A stretch of 64,000 nt of DNA from Bradyrhizobium sp. (GTDB taxonomy: Bacteria; Pseudomonadota; Alphaproteobacteria; Rhizobiales; Xanthobacteraceae). The notes beneath the pieces are model-generated. The model had not been told where the DNA came from and searched no databases. It saw only the letters and a list, made by a program, of their open reading frames with translations. This document shows positions 18,138 to 25,647 of this stretch, piece by piece. The first letter of the stretch is position 1. Each line of letters begins with the position of its first letter. Location of the stretch: assembly GCF_016219575.1 (NCBI RefSeq), contig NZ_JACRMG010000020.1, positions 62,001 through 126,000 on the forward strand. Direction: 5' to 3'. Both the position numbers and the translations under genes were made by a program.

Positions 18138-18318
18138 CTCCCACGCCAAGGTGCGCCCCCCGCAACTTAGTGTATGATGGCAGCGCCCAAGGAGCGCTGA
18201 AGTACAGCAGTTTGTCGTCGGGAGATTTCGCGGAATGAGCGAGGATCGAAAGCCTCCATCGTTGATCGCATTCGTGCGCATATAAGAACTGGCTCATCAA
18301 CTGAAGCACAGGGGTCTC

Positions 18319-18951
18319 ATGGGCGGCATCAATCATCGCGAAAGCGTGCAATCGGCGGGCGAGATCGAAGACCGTCGTCTGATCGGCGAGTTGCTGCAGA
18401 ATTGGGTCTTGTGGCGCGATGCGGGCGACTGGGAGCGCTTCCGCACGGTCTGGCACCCGGACGGGCGCATGATGGCGACCTGGACGCAGGGCACCGGCGA
18501 CGAGTTCATCGCCATCAGCAAGGAAGGCTGGGCCAAGGGGGTCAGCATCCTGCACTTCCTGGGCGGAATCTCGATTGACCTGGCGGGTCACCGGGCGATC
18601 TCCCAGACCAAGATGACGATCTCGCAGCGGGCCGTCGTCGAAGGTGTCGAGGTGGACGTGCTCTGCACCGGGCGCTTCTACGACTTCCTCGAGAAGCGCG
18701 GCAATCGCTGGGGCATCGTGTTGCGCCAACCGATCTACGAGAAGGATCGCATGGACTTGGTGACGCCGGGGGCCGCGCCGACACTCGACCGCGCGTTGCT
18801 TGAGGCGTTTCCAGTTGGCTACCGTCACCTCGCCTATCTGCAGACCCGTATCGGCTACACCGTCAAGCGGGACATGCCCGGCCTCAAGGGGCCGGAGGTC
18901 GAGGCACTGTACGCCCGCGGAGCAGCTTGGCTCGCGGGCAAACCGCTCTGA
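18319..18951 (+). CDS. SnoaL-like (NTF2-fold) protein
   Basis: Predicted soluble 210-aa protein of the SnoaL/NTF2-like fold, which includes small hydratases, isomerases and hydroxylating enzymes. The N-terminal two thirds fit the fold: helices in EDRRLIGELLQNWVLWRDAG, then DWERFRTVWHPDGRMMATW and a beta sheet with VDVLCTGRFYDFLEKRGNRW. The C-terminal ~55 residues form an extension. The ATG start follows AGGGG closely. It stands first in a short plus-strand run with the DUF59 and membrane protein genes. Its substrate is unknown; context suggests aromatic or acyl-CoA metabolism (inference). Confidence 0.72.
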   Translation: MGGINHRESVQSAGEIEDRRLIGELLQNWVLWRDAGDWERFRTVWHPDGRMMATWTQGTGDEFIAISKEGWAKGVSILHFLGGISIDLAGHRAISQTKMTISQRAVVEGVEVDVLCTGRFYDFLEKRGNRWGIVLRQPIYEKDRMDLVTPGAAPTLDRALLEAFPVGYRHLAYLQTRIGYTVKRDMPGLKGPEVEALYARGAAWLAGKPL

Positions 18952-19060
18952 CGGTCGGACGCGCTCGGTCGCGGCAAATTGTCGTGGCAGCCGGATTTGT
19001 GCTGTATCAATGAGGCGCGGCCGGCAGGTGCTATTGAAGATCAGTTTCGAGGGCTCTGCG

Positions 19061-19357
19061 ATGGCATTGGATCCTGACGTTCTGGACGTGCTGCGCGGCA
19101 TCGTCGATCCGGAGATCGGCATCAACATTGTCGATCTCGGCCTCGTCTATCGTGCCGAGCGTGCGGACGACGTGATAGACGTCGACATGACCATGACGAC
19201 GCGCGCCTGTCCGCTGGGAGAGATGATCCTGGAGGAGGCGAGGGCGGCGTTGTCGCAGCGCTTCCCCGGTGTGCGCAATGCAGTCCGTCTCGTGTGGGAT
19301 CCGGCCTGGACGCCGGACATGATGACGCTGCAAGGGCGGGAATCGCTTGCGATGTGA
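19061..19357 (+). CDS. MIP18/DUF59 family metal-sulfur cluster assembly-like protein
   Basis: Small 98-aa DUF59 domain protein related to SufT and PaaD, which help assemble or insert Fe-S clusters. The family signature DPEIGINIVDLGLVY is present, as is the conserved cysteine in TTRACPLGEMI. ATG 19061 has GAGGG seven nt upstream; a TTG at 19034 is a weaker alternative. It overlaps nothing upstream and sits 4 nt before the next gene. Supplying clusters to the many Fe-S enzymes of this island is plausible but inferred. Confidence 0.85.
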   Translation: MALDPDVLDVLRGIVDPEIGINIVDLGLVYRAERADDVIDVDMTMTTRACPLGEMILEEARAALSQRFPGVRNAVRLVWDPAWTPDMMTLQGRESLAM

Positions 19358-19361
19358 TCCC

Positions 19362-20525
19362 ATGCGCGCCACACCGCCTTCCGCAACCCCGATCGATCCG
19401 GTGCCGCATGTGCAGGGACGGCCGGACTGGTGGTGGCTGAGGCTTGCTGCACTTGCCGTTGCGCCGGTTGCGCTCATCACCGGACTTGCCGGCGGCCTGT
19501 GGCGCCTGGGCTGGGATGTGCCCGATGGTGCGAGACTCGCCGCCCTGCATGGGCCGTTGATGATCTCCGGCCTGTTCGGAACGGTGATCGGTCTGGAGCG
19601 TGCGGTCGCGTTCGGAAAAGGTTTTGCCTATACAGCGCCGATCCTTTCCGGCCTCGGCACACTCGCGCTGCTGGCGGGGGCGCCGCCGTGGTTCGGCGCG
19701 ACATTCTATCTGGCGGCCGCCGGCTTCCTCGCCATCGTGTCGGGCCTCATCGTGCGGGTGCAGCCCGCGGTCTTCACCGTCGTCCTCTTGCTCGGTGCGC
19801 TGTCGTGGGGGATCGGTAGTGCGTTGTGGCTCGCCGGCGAAGCGATTCCCGCGGTCGTTGGCTGGTGGCTCGCCTTCCTGGTACTGACGATCGGCGGCGA
19901 GCGGCTCGAGATGAGCCGGCTGTTGCCTCCGCGGCGCGGCAGCCAGGTCCTGTTTGTGATTTCCGTCGCGCTGATCGGCGCCGGCGCCTGCATCGGCTTC
20001 GCCGATGACACGGGTGGGCGCATCTACGGCCTCGGACTGCTCGCCTGCACGATCTGGCTGCTGCGCCACGACATCGCGCGCCGCAACATACGGATGAAGG
20101 GAGCGCCGCGATATTTCGCCATCTGCATGCTTGCGGGCTATGCATGGCTCGGCATTTCCGGCGGCCTCATGGTGGTTCTTCCGTCGTCCACCGCCGCGTT
20201 CCGCTACGACATGGTGCTTCACGCGGTGCTGATCGGCTTTGTGCTGTCGATGGTGTTCGGACATGCACTCATTATCCTGCCGGCGGTGATCCGGCTCAGG
20301 ATCGGCTACAGCCCGCTGCTCTACGTGCCGCTCGCGATCCTGCACGGCTCGCTCGCGATGCGAATGGCCGGCGGCCTTGGCGAGTGGAGTCTCTCCCGGC
20401 AGTGGAGCGGCATCGCCACCGCGCTGGCGATCGTGACATTCGCGGCTGCGTTGATCCGCGGTGCGGCAGCGAGCCGTCGAAACATTGGCGGTGAACAGGC
20501 GGCGGCCCGTAAACCTGTGCCTTGA
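19362..20525 (+). CDS. Polytopic membrane protein, NnrS-like
   Basis: Integral membrane protein of 387 aa with roughly ten to twelve hydrophobic helices, for example LAALAVAPVALITGLAGGLW and FAICMLAGYAWLGISGGLMV. Histidines lie within helices (LAALHGPLMISGLFG; MVLHAVLIGF; SMVFGHALIILPAV). That pattern resembles NnrS and the heme-copper-like proteins often found near denitrification and NO-response genes. I chose ATG 19362; a TTG at 19347 overlaps the DUF59 stop. The ribosome site is weak, suggesting translational coupling. A second, more distant protein of this kind lies at 44246-45517. Function is unproven. Confidence 0.6.
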   Translation: MRATPPSATPIDPVPHVQGRPDWWWLRLAALAVAPVALITGLAGGLWRLGWDVPDGARLAALHGPLMISGLFGTVIGLERAVAFGKGFAYTAPILSGLGTLALLAGAPPWFGATFYLAAAGFLAIVSGLIVRVQPAVFTVVLLLGALSWGIGSALWLAGEAIPAVVGWWLAFLVLTIGGERLEMSRLLPPRRGSQVLFVISVALIGAGACIGFADDTGGRIYGLGLLACTIWLLRHDIARRNIRMKGAPRYFAICMLAGYAWLGISGGLMVVLPSSTAAFRYDMVLHAVLIGFVLSMVFGHALIILPAVIRLRIGYSPLLYVPLAILHGSLAMRMAGGLGEWSLSRQWSGIATALAIVTFAAALIRGAAASRRNIGGEQAAARKPVP

Positions 20526-20535
20526 ATTCGGTCAA
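20522..20535 (+). promoter_or_regulatory. Fnr-type palindrome TTGAA-TTCG-GTCAA
   Basis: Fourteen-bp 5-4-5 palindrome with one half-site mismatch, flanked by C and G as in the other copies. It overlaps the stop codon of the membrane gene and ends 63 nt before the ATG of the ABC binding protein, a suitable activator position. Confidence 0.6.
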
Positions 20536-20598
20536 GTGCCGACTTCCGCCTGTCTGATATGCATCCAGACAATAACAATTCAAATGCGGAGGGATCCC

Positions 20599-21756
20599 AT
20601 GGGTGCATTGCAACGCTTTGCCGTAACCGCCGCTGTTGGCTGCATCGCACTGTTGAGTGCCGGCGATCGGGCATCGGCCCAGATCAAGATTGGCTCCGTC
20701 CTGTCGGTGACCGGGCCGGCATCCTTTCTCGGTGATCCCGAGAAGAGGACGCTGGAAATCTATGTCGACGAGATCAACGCCAAGGGCGGCGTGAACGGTC
20801 AGAAGCTGCAGCTGGTGGTCTACGATGACGCCGGCAGCGCCGACAACGCCCGCACCTTCGCCACCCGCCTTGTCGAGGAAGACAAGGTCGTCGCGATGGT
20901 CGGCGGCAGCACCACCGGCACCACCATGGCCATGGTGCAGATCTTCGAAGAGGCCAAGATTCCGTTCATCTCGCTCGCCGGCGCCATTCAGATCGTCGAG
21001 CCCGTCCGCAAATGGGTGTTCAAGACGCCGCACACCGACAAGATGGCCTGCGAAAAGATCTTCGGCGATCTCAAGCGGCGCAACCTGACGACGATAGCCC
21101 TGATTTCGGGTACGGACGCGTTCGGCAAGTCAATGCGCGATCAGTGCGTCGCGGTGGCGCCCAAGATGGGCATCACGGTCGCCATCGAGGAGAATTACGG
21201 GCCGCGTGACAGCGACATGACGCCGCAGCTCACTAACATCCGCAACAAGGCGGGTGTGCAGGCGGTGGTCAATCCGGGCTTCGGCCAGGGACCGGCGATC
21301 GTGACGCGCAACTACCGTCAGCTCGGAATCGCGCTGCCGCTGTACCAAAGCCATGGCGTGGCCTCGAAGCAGTTCATCGAACTTGCAGGTGCCGCGGCCG
21401 AGGGCGTGCGGCTGCCCGCGGCGGCGCTGCTGATCGCAGGCAAGCTCCCGGACAGCGACAAGCAGAAGCCCGTCGTCGAGAACTATTCGCGCACCTATCA
21501 GACGAAAGCCGGGCAGGCGGTCTCGACCTTCGGCGGTCATGCCTATGACGGCTTCATGATCCTGGTCGAGGCGATGCAGCGCGCCAAGAGTGCCGACCCT
21601 TCCAAGGTCCGCGATGAGATCGAGCGGACCAAGGGCTATGTCGGGACCGGCGGCATCGTCAACATGTCGGCGACCGATCACATGGGGCTCGATCTGTCGG
21701 CGTTCAAGATTCTCGAGATCAAGGGCGGCGACTGGACGCTGGTCCCCGATACCTGA
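20599..21756 (+). CDS. Liv-type ABC transporter periplasmic binding protein
   Basis: Periplasmic receptor of a branched-chain amino acid/aromatic acid type ABC importer, 385 aa. A signal peptide ends near GDRASAQ. It is followed by the type I fold start IKIGSVLSVTGPASFLGDPE and a binding-site region (VGGSTTGTTMAMVQIFEEA). ATG 20599 has GGAGGG a few nt upstream; the frame is open further upstream but lacks a better start. The gene heads a five-gene operon with permeases and ATPases. Receptors of this group take up benzoate-type acids in Rhodopseudomonas relatives. The aromatic context here suggests such a ligand, which the sequence alone cannot prove. Confidence 0.88.
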   Translation: MGALQRFAVTAAVGCIALLSAGDRASAQIKIGSVLSVTGPASFLGDPEKRTLEIYVDEINAKGGVNGQKLQLVVYDDAGSADNARTFATRLVEEDKVVAMVGGSTTGTTMAMVQIFEEAKIPFISLAGAIQIVEPVRKWVFKTPHTDKMACEKIFGDLKRRNLTTIALISGTDAFGKSMRDQCVAVAPKMGITVAIEENYGPRDSDMTPQLTNIRNKAGVQAVVNPGFGQGPAIVTRNYRQLGIALPLYQSHGVASKQFIELAGAAAEGVRLPAAALLIAGKLPDSDKQKPVVENYSRTYQTKAGQAVSTFGGHAYDGFMILVEAMQRAKSADPSKVRDEIERTKGYVGTGGIVNMSATDHMGLDLSAFKILEIKGGDWTLVPDT

Positions 21757-21765
21757 GACCGAACA

Positions 21766-21793
21766 GCGGGCGGGCCTCGAGGGGCCCGCCCGC
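21766..21793 (+). terminator. Strong intercistronic hairpin between binding protein and livH
   Basis: Perfect 11-bp arms GCGGGCGGGCC and GGCCCGCCCGC with a 6-nt loop, starting 9 nt after the stop codon and followed by ATTTCGTT rather than a long T run. It probably stabilises the 3' end of the binding-protein message or partly terminates, raising receptor over permease. Confidence 0.65.
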
Positions 21794-21840
21794 ATTTCGT
21801 TGCTGCGGTTGAACCCAACCCGTACGAGGCCTTTCGAGCG

Positions 21841-22713
21841 ATGGCCGAGTTGCTTCAATTCATCTCGTCGGGTTTGACCGTGGGCGCCATCTACGCACTG
21901 GTCGCTCTCGGCTTCACGCTGATCTACAAGGCGTCGGACATCATCAATTTCGCCCAGGGCGAGTTCGTCATGCTGGGCGGGATGACGACGGTGTTCGTGA
22001 CGCTTGCCGGCGTGCCGCTGCCGCTCGCCGCGCTCATCGCCGTCGTCTCGACCACCGCCATAGGCGTGGCGCTGCATCGCTTTGCGATCGAGCCGGCGCG
22101 CGGGGCGAGCCCGGTCGCACTGATCATGATCACGATCGGCGCCTCCATTTTCCTGCGCGGTGTCGCCCAGATCGTGTTCGACCGGCGCTTCCACAGCCTG
22201 CCGCCGGTGTTCGGCGCCGATCCGATCCAGTTCGGCGGGGCGGCGATCCTGCCGCAAAGCCTTGTCGTGCTGGCCAGCGCGACCGTCATCGTGACCGTGC
22301 TCTGGCTGTTCATCGAGCGTACCCTGCTCGGCAAGGCCGTGATCGCGACCGCAGCCAACCGCCTCGCGGCGCGGCTCATCGGCATCGATACGCGGCGCGT
22401 CGTGGCGCTCTCGTTTGCGGTCTCTGCGGCGATCGGAGCAATCGCAGGCATTCTCATCACGCCGATCGCGCTGACCAGCTACGATGCAGGGACATTGCTG
22501 GCCCTGAAGGGGTTTGCGGCGGCGATGCTCGGCGGGATAGGCAGCGCCCCCGGGGCGGTGGTTGGCGGTCTTCTGATCGGGATGATGGAGGCATTCGCCG
22601 CCGGCTACATTTCCTCGAACTACAAGGACGCGGTCGCCTTCCTGATTATCCTCGCCGTCCTGCTTTCGATCCCGCAAGGCCTGTTCGGCCGCGCCAAAGT
22701 CGAACGGGTGTAG
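21841..22713 (+). CDS. livH: ABC transporter permease LivH
   Basis: Inner-membrane permease of the Liv family, 290 aa, about eight to nine membrane helices. Family motifs: GLTVGAIYALVALGFTLIYK near the N-terminus, then INFAQGEFVMLGG. The coupling region toward the end reads GFAAAMLGGIGSAPGAVVGG. Start ATG 21841 lies 84 nt after the receptor gene, beyond a strong hairpin. It pairs with LivM encoded directly downstream (1 nt gap) to form the transmembrane channel. Confidence 0.93.
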   Translation: MAELLQFISSGLTVGAIYALVALGFTLIYKASDIINFAQGEFVMLGGMTTVFVTLAGVPLPLAALIAVVSTTAIGVALHRFAIEPARGASPVALIMITIGASIFLRGVAQIVFDRRFHSLPPVFGADPIQFGGAAILPQSLVVLASATVIVTVLWLFIERTLLGKAVIATAANRLAARLIGIDTRRVVALSFAVSAAIGAIAGILITPIALTSYDAGTLLALKGFAAAMLGGIGSAPGAVVGGLLIGMMEAFAAGYISSNYKDAVAFLIILAVLLSIPQGLFGRAKVERV

Positions 22714-22714
22714 G

Positions 22715-23659
22715 TTGCGCGCGCTGCTCGATAACCGATTGATGCCGGCGATCGTGATTGCGGCATTGATCGCGATCCTGCCGCTGCTGTTTCCGTCGGC
22801 CTATTACTACCGCATCGGCGTGCTCGTCTTCGTGTTCGCGCTCGCGGTCGTGGGCCTCAATTTGCTGATGGGCTTTGCCGGCCCGGTCAGCCTCGGTCCC
22901 GCCGGCTTTCTCGGGATCGGCGCCTATTCGGTTGCCATTGGTCCCGTCCATCTCGGAATGCCGTCATGGCTCTGCCTGCTCGGCGGCGCGCTGCTCTCGG
23001 GCGCGATCGCCTTCCTGGTGGGCCGGCCGATCCTGAAGCTGAAGGGACACTATCTCGCCGTCGCGACGCTCGGGCTGGGATTGCTGCTGGCAATCGTTCT
23101 GACCAACGAGGCGCGCTGGACCGGCGGACCGGATGGAATGAGCGTTCCCCGGCTCGTGCTGTTCGGCTGGAGCGTGCGCGGGGCGACGACGTGGTACTGG
23201 ATCGCAGGCGCGACATTCGTCGCCGGATTTGTGCTCGCGCTCAATCTGATGGACAGCCCGACCGGGCGCGCGCTGCAAGCCATTCACGACAGCGAGATCG
23301 CCGCACGCGTGCTCGGCATCGACGTGGCGCGCAAGAAGCTCGCAATCTTCGTCATCTCGGCGATTTACGCGTCGGTAGCGGGATCGTTTCTCGCGCTGTT
23401 CAACGGCTACATCACGCCGGACGCTGCAGGGTTCCTCCGTTCGATCGAACTGGTCGCCATGGTCGTGCTCGGCGGCATGGGATCGATCGTCGGCTCCCTG
23501 GTCGGCGCCATCGTGCTGGTCGTGCTGCCGCAGGTGCTTACCGTCTTTCACGACTACGAGCAGGCGCTGCTCGGGCTCATCGTGATGGTGTTCATGATCT
23601 TCCTGCGCCGCGGCATCGTGCCGTCGCTCGCCGTGGCATTGGCGGGGTGGCGCAAATGA
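22715..23659 (+). CDS. livM: ABC transporter permease LivM
   Basis: Second inner-membrane permease of the importer, 314 aa. It shows LivM features: VVGLNLLMGFAGPVSLGPAG near the N-terminus and the cytoplasmic coupling loop with GRALQAIHDSEIAARVLGID. LVAMVVLGGMGSIVGSLVGA lies near the end. The start is TTG at 22715, one base after the livH stop, implying coupled translation. Its stop overlaps the livG start by 4 nt. Confidence 0.92.
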   Translation: MRALLDNRLMPAIVIAALIAILPLLFPSAYYYRIGVLVFVFALAVVGLNLLMGFAGPVSLGPAGFLGIGAYSVAIGPVHLGMPSWLCLLGGALLSGAIAFLVGRPILKLKGHYLAVATLGLGLLLAIVLTNEARWTGGPDGMSVPRLVLFGWSVRGATTWYWIAGATFVAGFVLALNLMDSPTGRALQAIHDSEIAARVLGIDVARKKLAIFVISAIYASVAGSFLALFNGYITPDAAGFLRSIELVAMVVLGGMGSIVGSLVGAIVLVVLPQVLTVFHDYEQALLGLIVMVFMIFLRRGIVPSLAVALAGWRK

Positions 23660-24444
23660 TGATCCTGGAGGCCGAGCGGCTTTCGGTCAGCTTCGGCGGC
23701 GTGCGGGCCGTCGATGAGGTCAGCATTGCCGTCGAAGCCGGCCAGGTGTTTTCAATCATCGGGCCGAACGGCTCCGGCAAGACTACGCTGTTCAACCTGG
23801 TGTCCGGCATCTACACGCCGAACCACGGCAGCATCCGCTTTGCCGGCGAGACCGTAACAGGCCTCGAGCCCGACCGCCTGGCGCGGCGCGGATTGTCGCG
23901 AACCTTCCAGAACCTGCAGATATTCCTGCGAATGTCGGTGCTGGAAAATGTCATGGTCGGCCACCACCGCCACGAAGACACGGGGATCCTCGCCGACCTG
24001 ATGCATTGGCCGTCGGTCAGGCGGCAAAATGCGGCGACGCGGGAAGTGGCTCTGGCGGCACTCGCCCGCGTCGGGCTTGCCGATGACGCCGGACAGGCAT
24101 CGGGCTCGCTGTCCTATGGCGCGCTCAAGCGTCTCGAGATCGCCCGTGCGCTCGCCAGCGACCCGAAACTGTTGCTGCTCGACGAGCCTGCCGCCGGCTG
24201 CAATCCGGTGGAAACCCAGGAGATCGATCGGGTCATCCGCTCCCTCGTCAGGGACGGGATTACGGTGATGCTGGTCGAGCACGACATGCGCCTGGTGATG
24301 AACATCTCCGACCGCGTTCATGTCCTTGCCAGGGGGCGGACGCTCGCCGAAGGCACGCCCGAGGAGGTGCGCTCCAACGCCGCGGTGATCGAGGCATATC
24401 TTGGCGATCACGGTGCAAAGGAGGCGGTTCGTGCTTTCGGTTGA
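23656..24444 (+). CDS. livG: ABC transporter ATPase LivG
   Basis: Cytoplasmic ATPase of the importer, 262 aa. Walker A GPNGSGKT, a Q-loop region (SRTFQNLQIF), Walker B LLLLDEPAAG and the switch histidine in VMLVEHDM are all visible. The signature motif reads GSLSYGALKR instead of LSGGQ, a variant seen in LivG proteins. Start is the first of two adjacent ATG codons at 23656, overlapping livM by 4 nt. Confidence 0.93.
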   Translation: MMILEAERLSVSFGGVRAVDEVSIAVEAGQVFSIIGPNGSGKTTLFNLVSGIYTPNHGSIRFAGETVTGLEPDRLARRGLSRTFQNLQIFLRMSVLENVMVGHHRHEDTGILADLMHWPSVRRQNAATREVALAALARVGLADDAGQASGSLSYGALKRLEIARALASDPKLLLLDEPAAGCNPVETQEIDRVIRSLVRDGITVMLVEHDMRLVMNISDRVHVLARGRTLAEGTPEEVRSNAAVIEAYLGDHGAKEAVRAFG

Positions 24445-25132
24445 AAACGTCCGGAGTGCATATGGCCGCATCGAGGTTCTCCACGGCGTGACGCTGCATG
24501 TCGACGCCGGGGAAATCGTGACGCTGATCGGCGCCAACGGCGCCGGCAAGACCACGCTGATGCATGCGGTCTCCGGCGTTCAGCCGATCACCGGCGGCAC
24601 GATACGGTTCGAGGGCCGCTCGATTGAGCAATTGCCCGCGCACGCGCGGGTGGCGGCCGGCATCTCGCAAGTGCCGGAGGGCCGCCAGGTGTTCGACCCG
24701 CTGTCCGTGCAGGACAATCTCAGGCTCGGCGCCTGGTCGCGCCGCTCGCGCGATCTCAAGGCGGACCTTGCGCGCGTCCTTCAGCTGTTTCCGATGCTCG
24801 AAGCGTTCTGGGAAAAGCCGGCCGGCACGCTGTCGGGCGGGCAACAGCAAATGCTGGCGATCGGACGGGCCTTGATGGCGAAGCCGCGATTGTTGCTGCT
24901 CGACGAGCCGTCCATGGGCCTTGCGCCCAATCTGGTCGATCACGTGCTCGCCGTGGTCCGCTCGCTCAAGCACGAGGGCCTGACCATTCTGCTCGTCGAG
25001 CAGAATGCAGGCGCTGCCCTGGCGATCGCGGATCGCGCCTATGTGCTGGAAACAGGCAGGATAGCACTGAGCGGAAATGCCGGCGACGTTCATAACGATC
25101 AACGGGTCCGGGAGGCGTATCTGGGAATCTGA
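24431..25132 (+). CDS. livF: ABC transporter ATPase LivF
   Basis: Second ATPase of the importer, 233 aa. Walker A GANGAGKT, the LivF-typical QVPEGRQVFDPLSVQDNL, signature LSGGQQQMLAIGRAL and Walker B LLLLDEPSMGLAPN are all present. The start is GTG 24431 with an AAAGGAGG ribosome site 6 nt upstream; an in-frame ATG at 24401 lies within livG and has no such site. The gene overlaps livG by 14 nt and closes the operon, 17 nt before the next Fnr-type site. Confidence 0.93.
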   Translation: MLSVENVRSAYGRIEVLHGVTLHVDAGEIVTLIGANGAGKTTLMHAVSGVQPITGGTIRFEGRSIEQLPAHARVAAGISQVPEGRQVFDPLSVQDNLRLGAWSRRSRDLKADLARVLQLFPMLEAFWEKPAGTLSGGQQQMLAIGRALMAKPRLLLLDEPSMGLAPNLVDHVLAVVRSLKHEGLTILLVEQNAGAALAIADRAYVLETGRIALSGNAGDVHNDQRVREAYLGI

Positions 25133-25149
25133 GCAAATGCGACCGGCCG

Positions 25150-25163
25150 TTGACATCGGTCAA
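25150..25163 (+). promoter_or_regulatory. Fnr-type palindrome TTGAC-ATCG-GTCAA
   Basis: Perfect 14-bp palindrome in the gap between livF and the thioesterase gene, ending 65 nt before the ATG at 25229. It would control the thioesterase-padB-padCD-paaK operon. Confidence 0.75.
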
Positions 25164-25228
25164 GAAGATCAATTCGCAATATCAATCTAATTGGAAACCA
25201 ACACATATCAATGCGAGGGAGAGCGGCG

Positions 25229-25642
25229 ATGAAGGCGGACCTCCGTCCCGGGGTTTCACGAACCAGCCAGCTTAGCGTGGATCGTGACCGGAGCATCGGC
25301 TTCATGGGCGAGGATGGCCGCGTCTACGGTACGCCCTATCTGGTGCGCGATATCGAGCACGCCTGCCGCGACCTGTTGCTGGAGTACGGCGACGCCGGCG
25401 AGGATTCGGTCGGCACCGACATCGCCATCAAGCATGTCGCGCCGACCCTGCTCGGCATGAAGGTCGAGATCACGGTCACGGTCAGTGCGGTCGAGGGACG
25501 CAAGGTCTCGTTCGACGTGTCGGCCAAGGACGAGATCGAGGCCATCTGCAGCGGAACGCATGGCCGCTTCGTGGTCGACGTGGGCAAGACGATCGACCGT
25601 CTGAAGGCGAAGGCCGCCAAGCGGGCGGTCAAGGCGGGATAA
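25229..25642 (+). CDS. Hot-dog fold thioesterase, FlK/fluoroacetyl-CoA thioesterase-like
   Basis: Small 137-aa hot-dog fold protein resembling the FlK-type thioesterase group that hydrolyses or regulates acyl-CoA pools. Visible features: GTPYLVRDIEHACRDLLLEY, then SVGTDIAIKHVAPTLLGMKV and VSFDVSAKDEIEAICSGTHG, which match the central helix and strands of that group. ATG 25229 follows GGGAGAG; an ATG at 25211 has no ribosome site. It leads the operon of the phenylacetyl-CoA oxidising enzyme, where it might release stalled aryl-CoA esters (inference). Confidence 0.75.
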   Translation: MKADLRPGVSRTSQLSVDRDRSIGFMGEDGRVYGTPYLVRDIEHACRDLLLEYGDAGEDSVGTDIAIKHVAPTLLGMKVEITVTVSAVEGRKVSFDVSAKDEIEAICSGTHGRFVVDVGKTIDRLKAKAAKRAVKAG

Positions 25643-25647
25643 TCGCC

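Larger units (their letters stand above)
17875..18318. other. Intergenic region with a tRNA-like remnant
   Basis: About 440 nt between divergent tctC and the SnoaL-like gene. It contains a tRNA 3'-half-like segment (18081-18128). Otherwise I see only promoter space for the flanking genes and no gene-like frame. Confidence 0.5.

Noticed and set aside
18045..18281. Small minus-strand protein containing GRDSNPRP
   Set aside because: This peptide comes from the reverse complement of a tRNA end and is a well-known type of spurious prediction.
16897..19128. 743-aa open frame on the minus strand running from tctC through the SnoaL and DUF59 genes
   Set aside because: Only the first 325 residues from ATG 17874 form TctC with a signal peptide and ribosome site; the rest is antisense to real genes and crosses the tRNA-like remnant.
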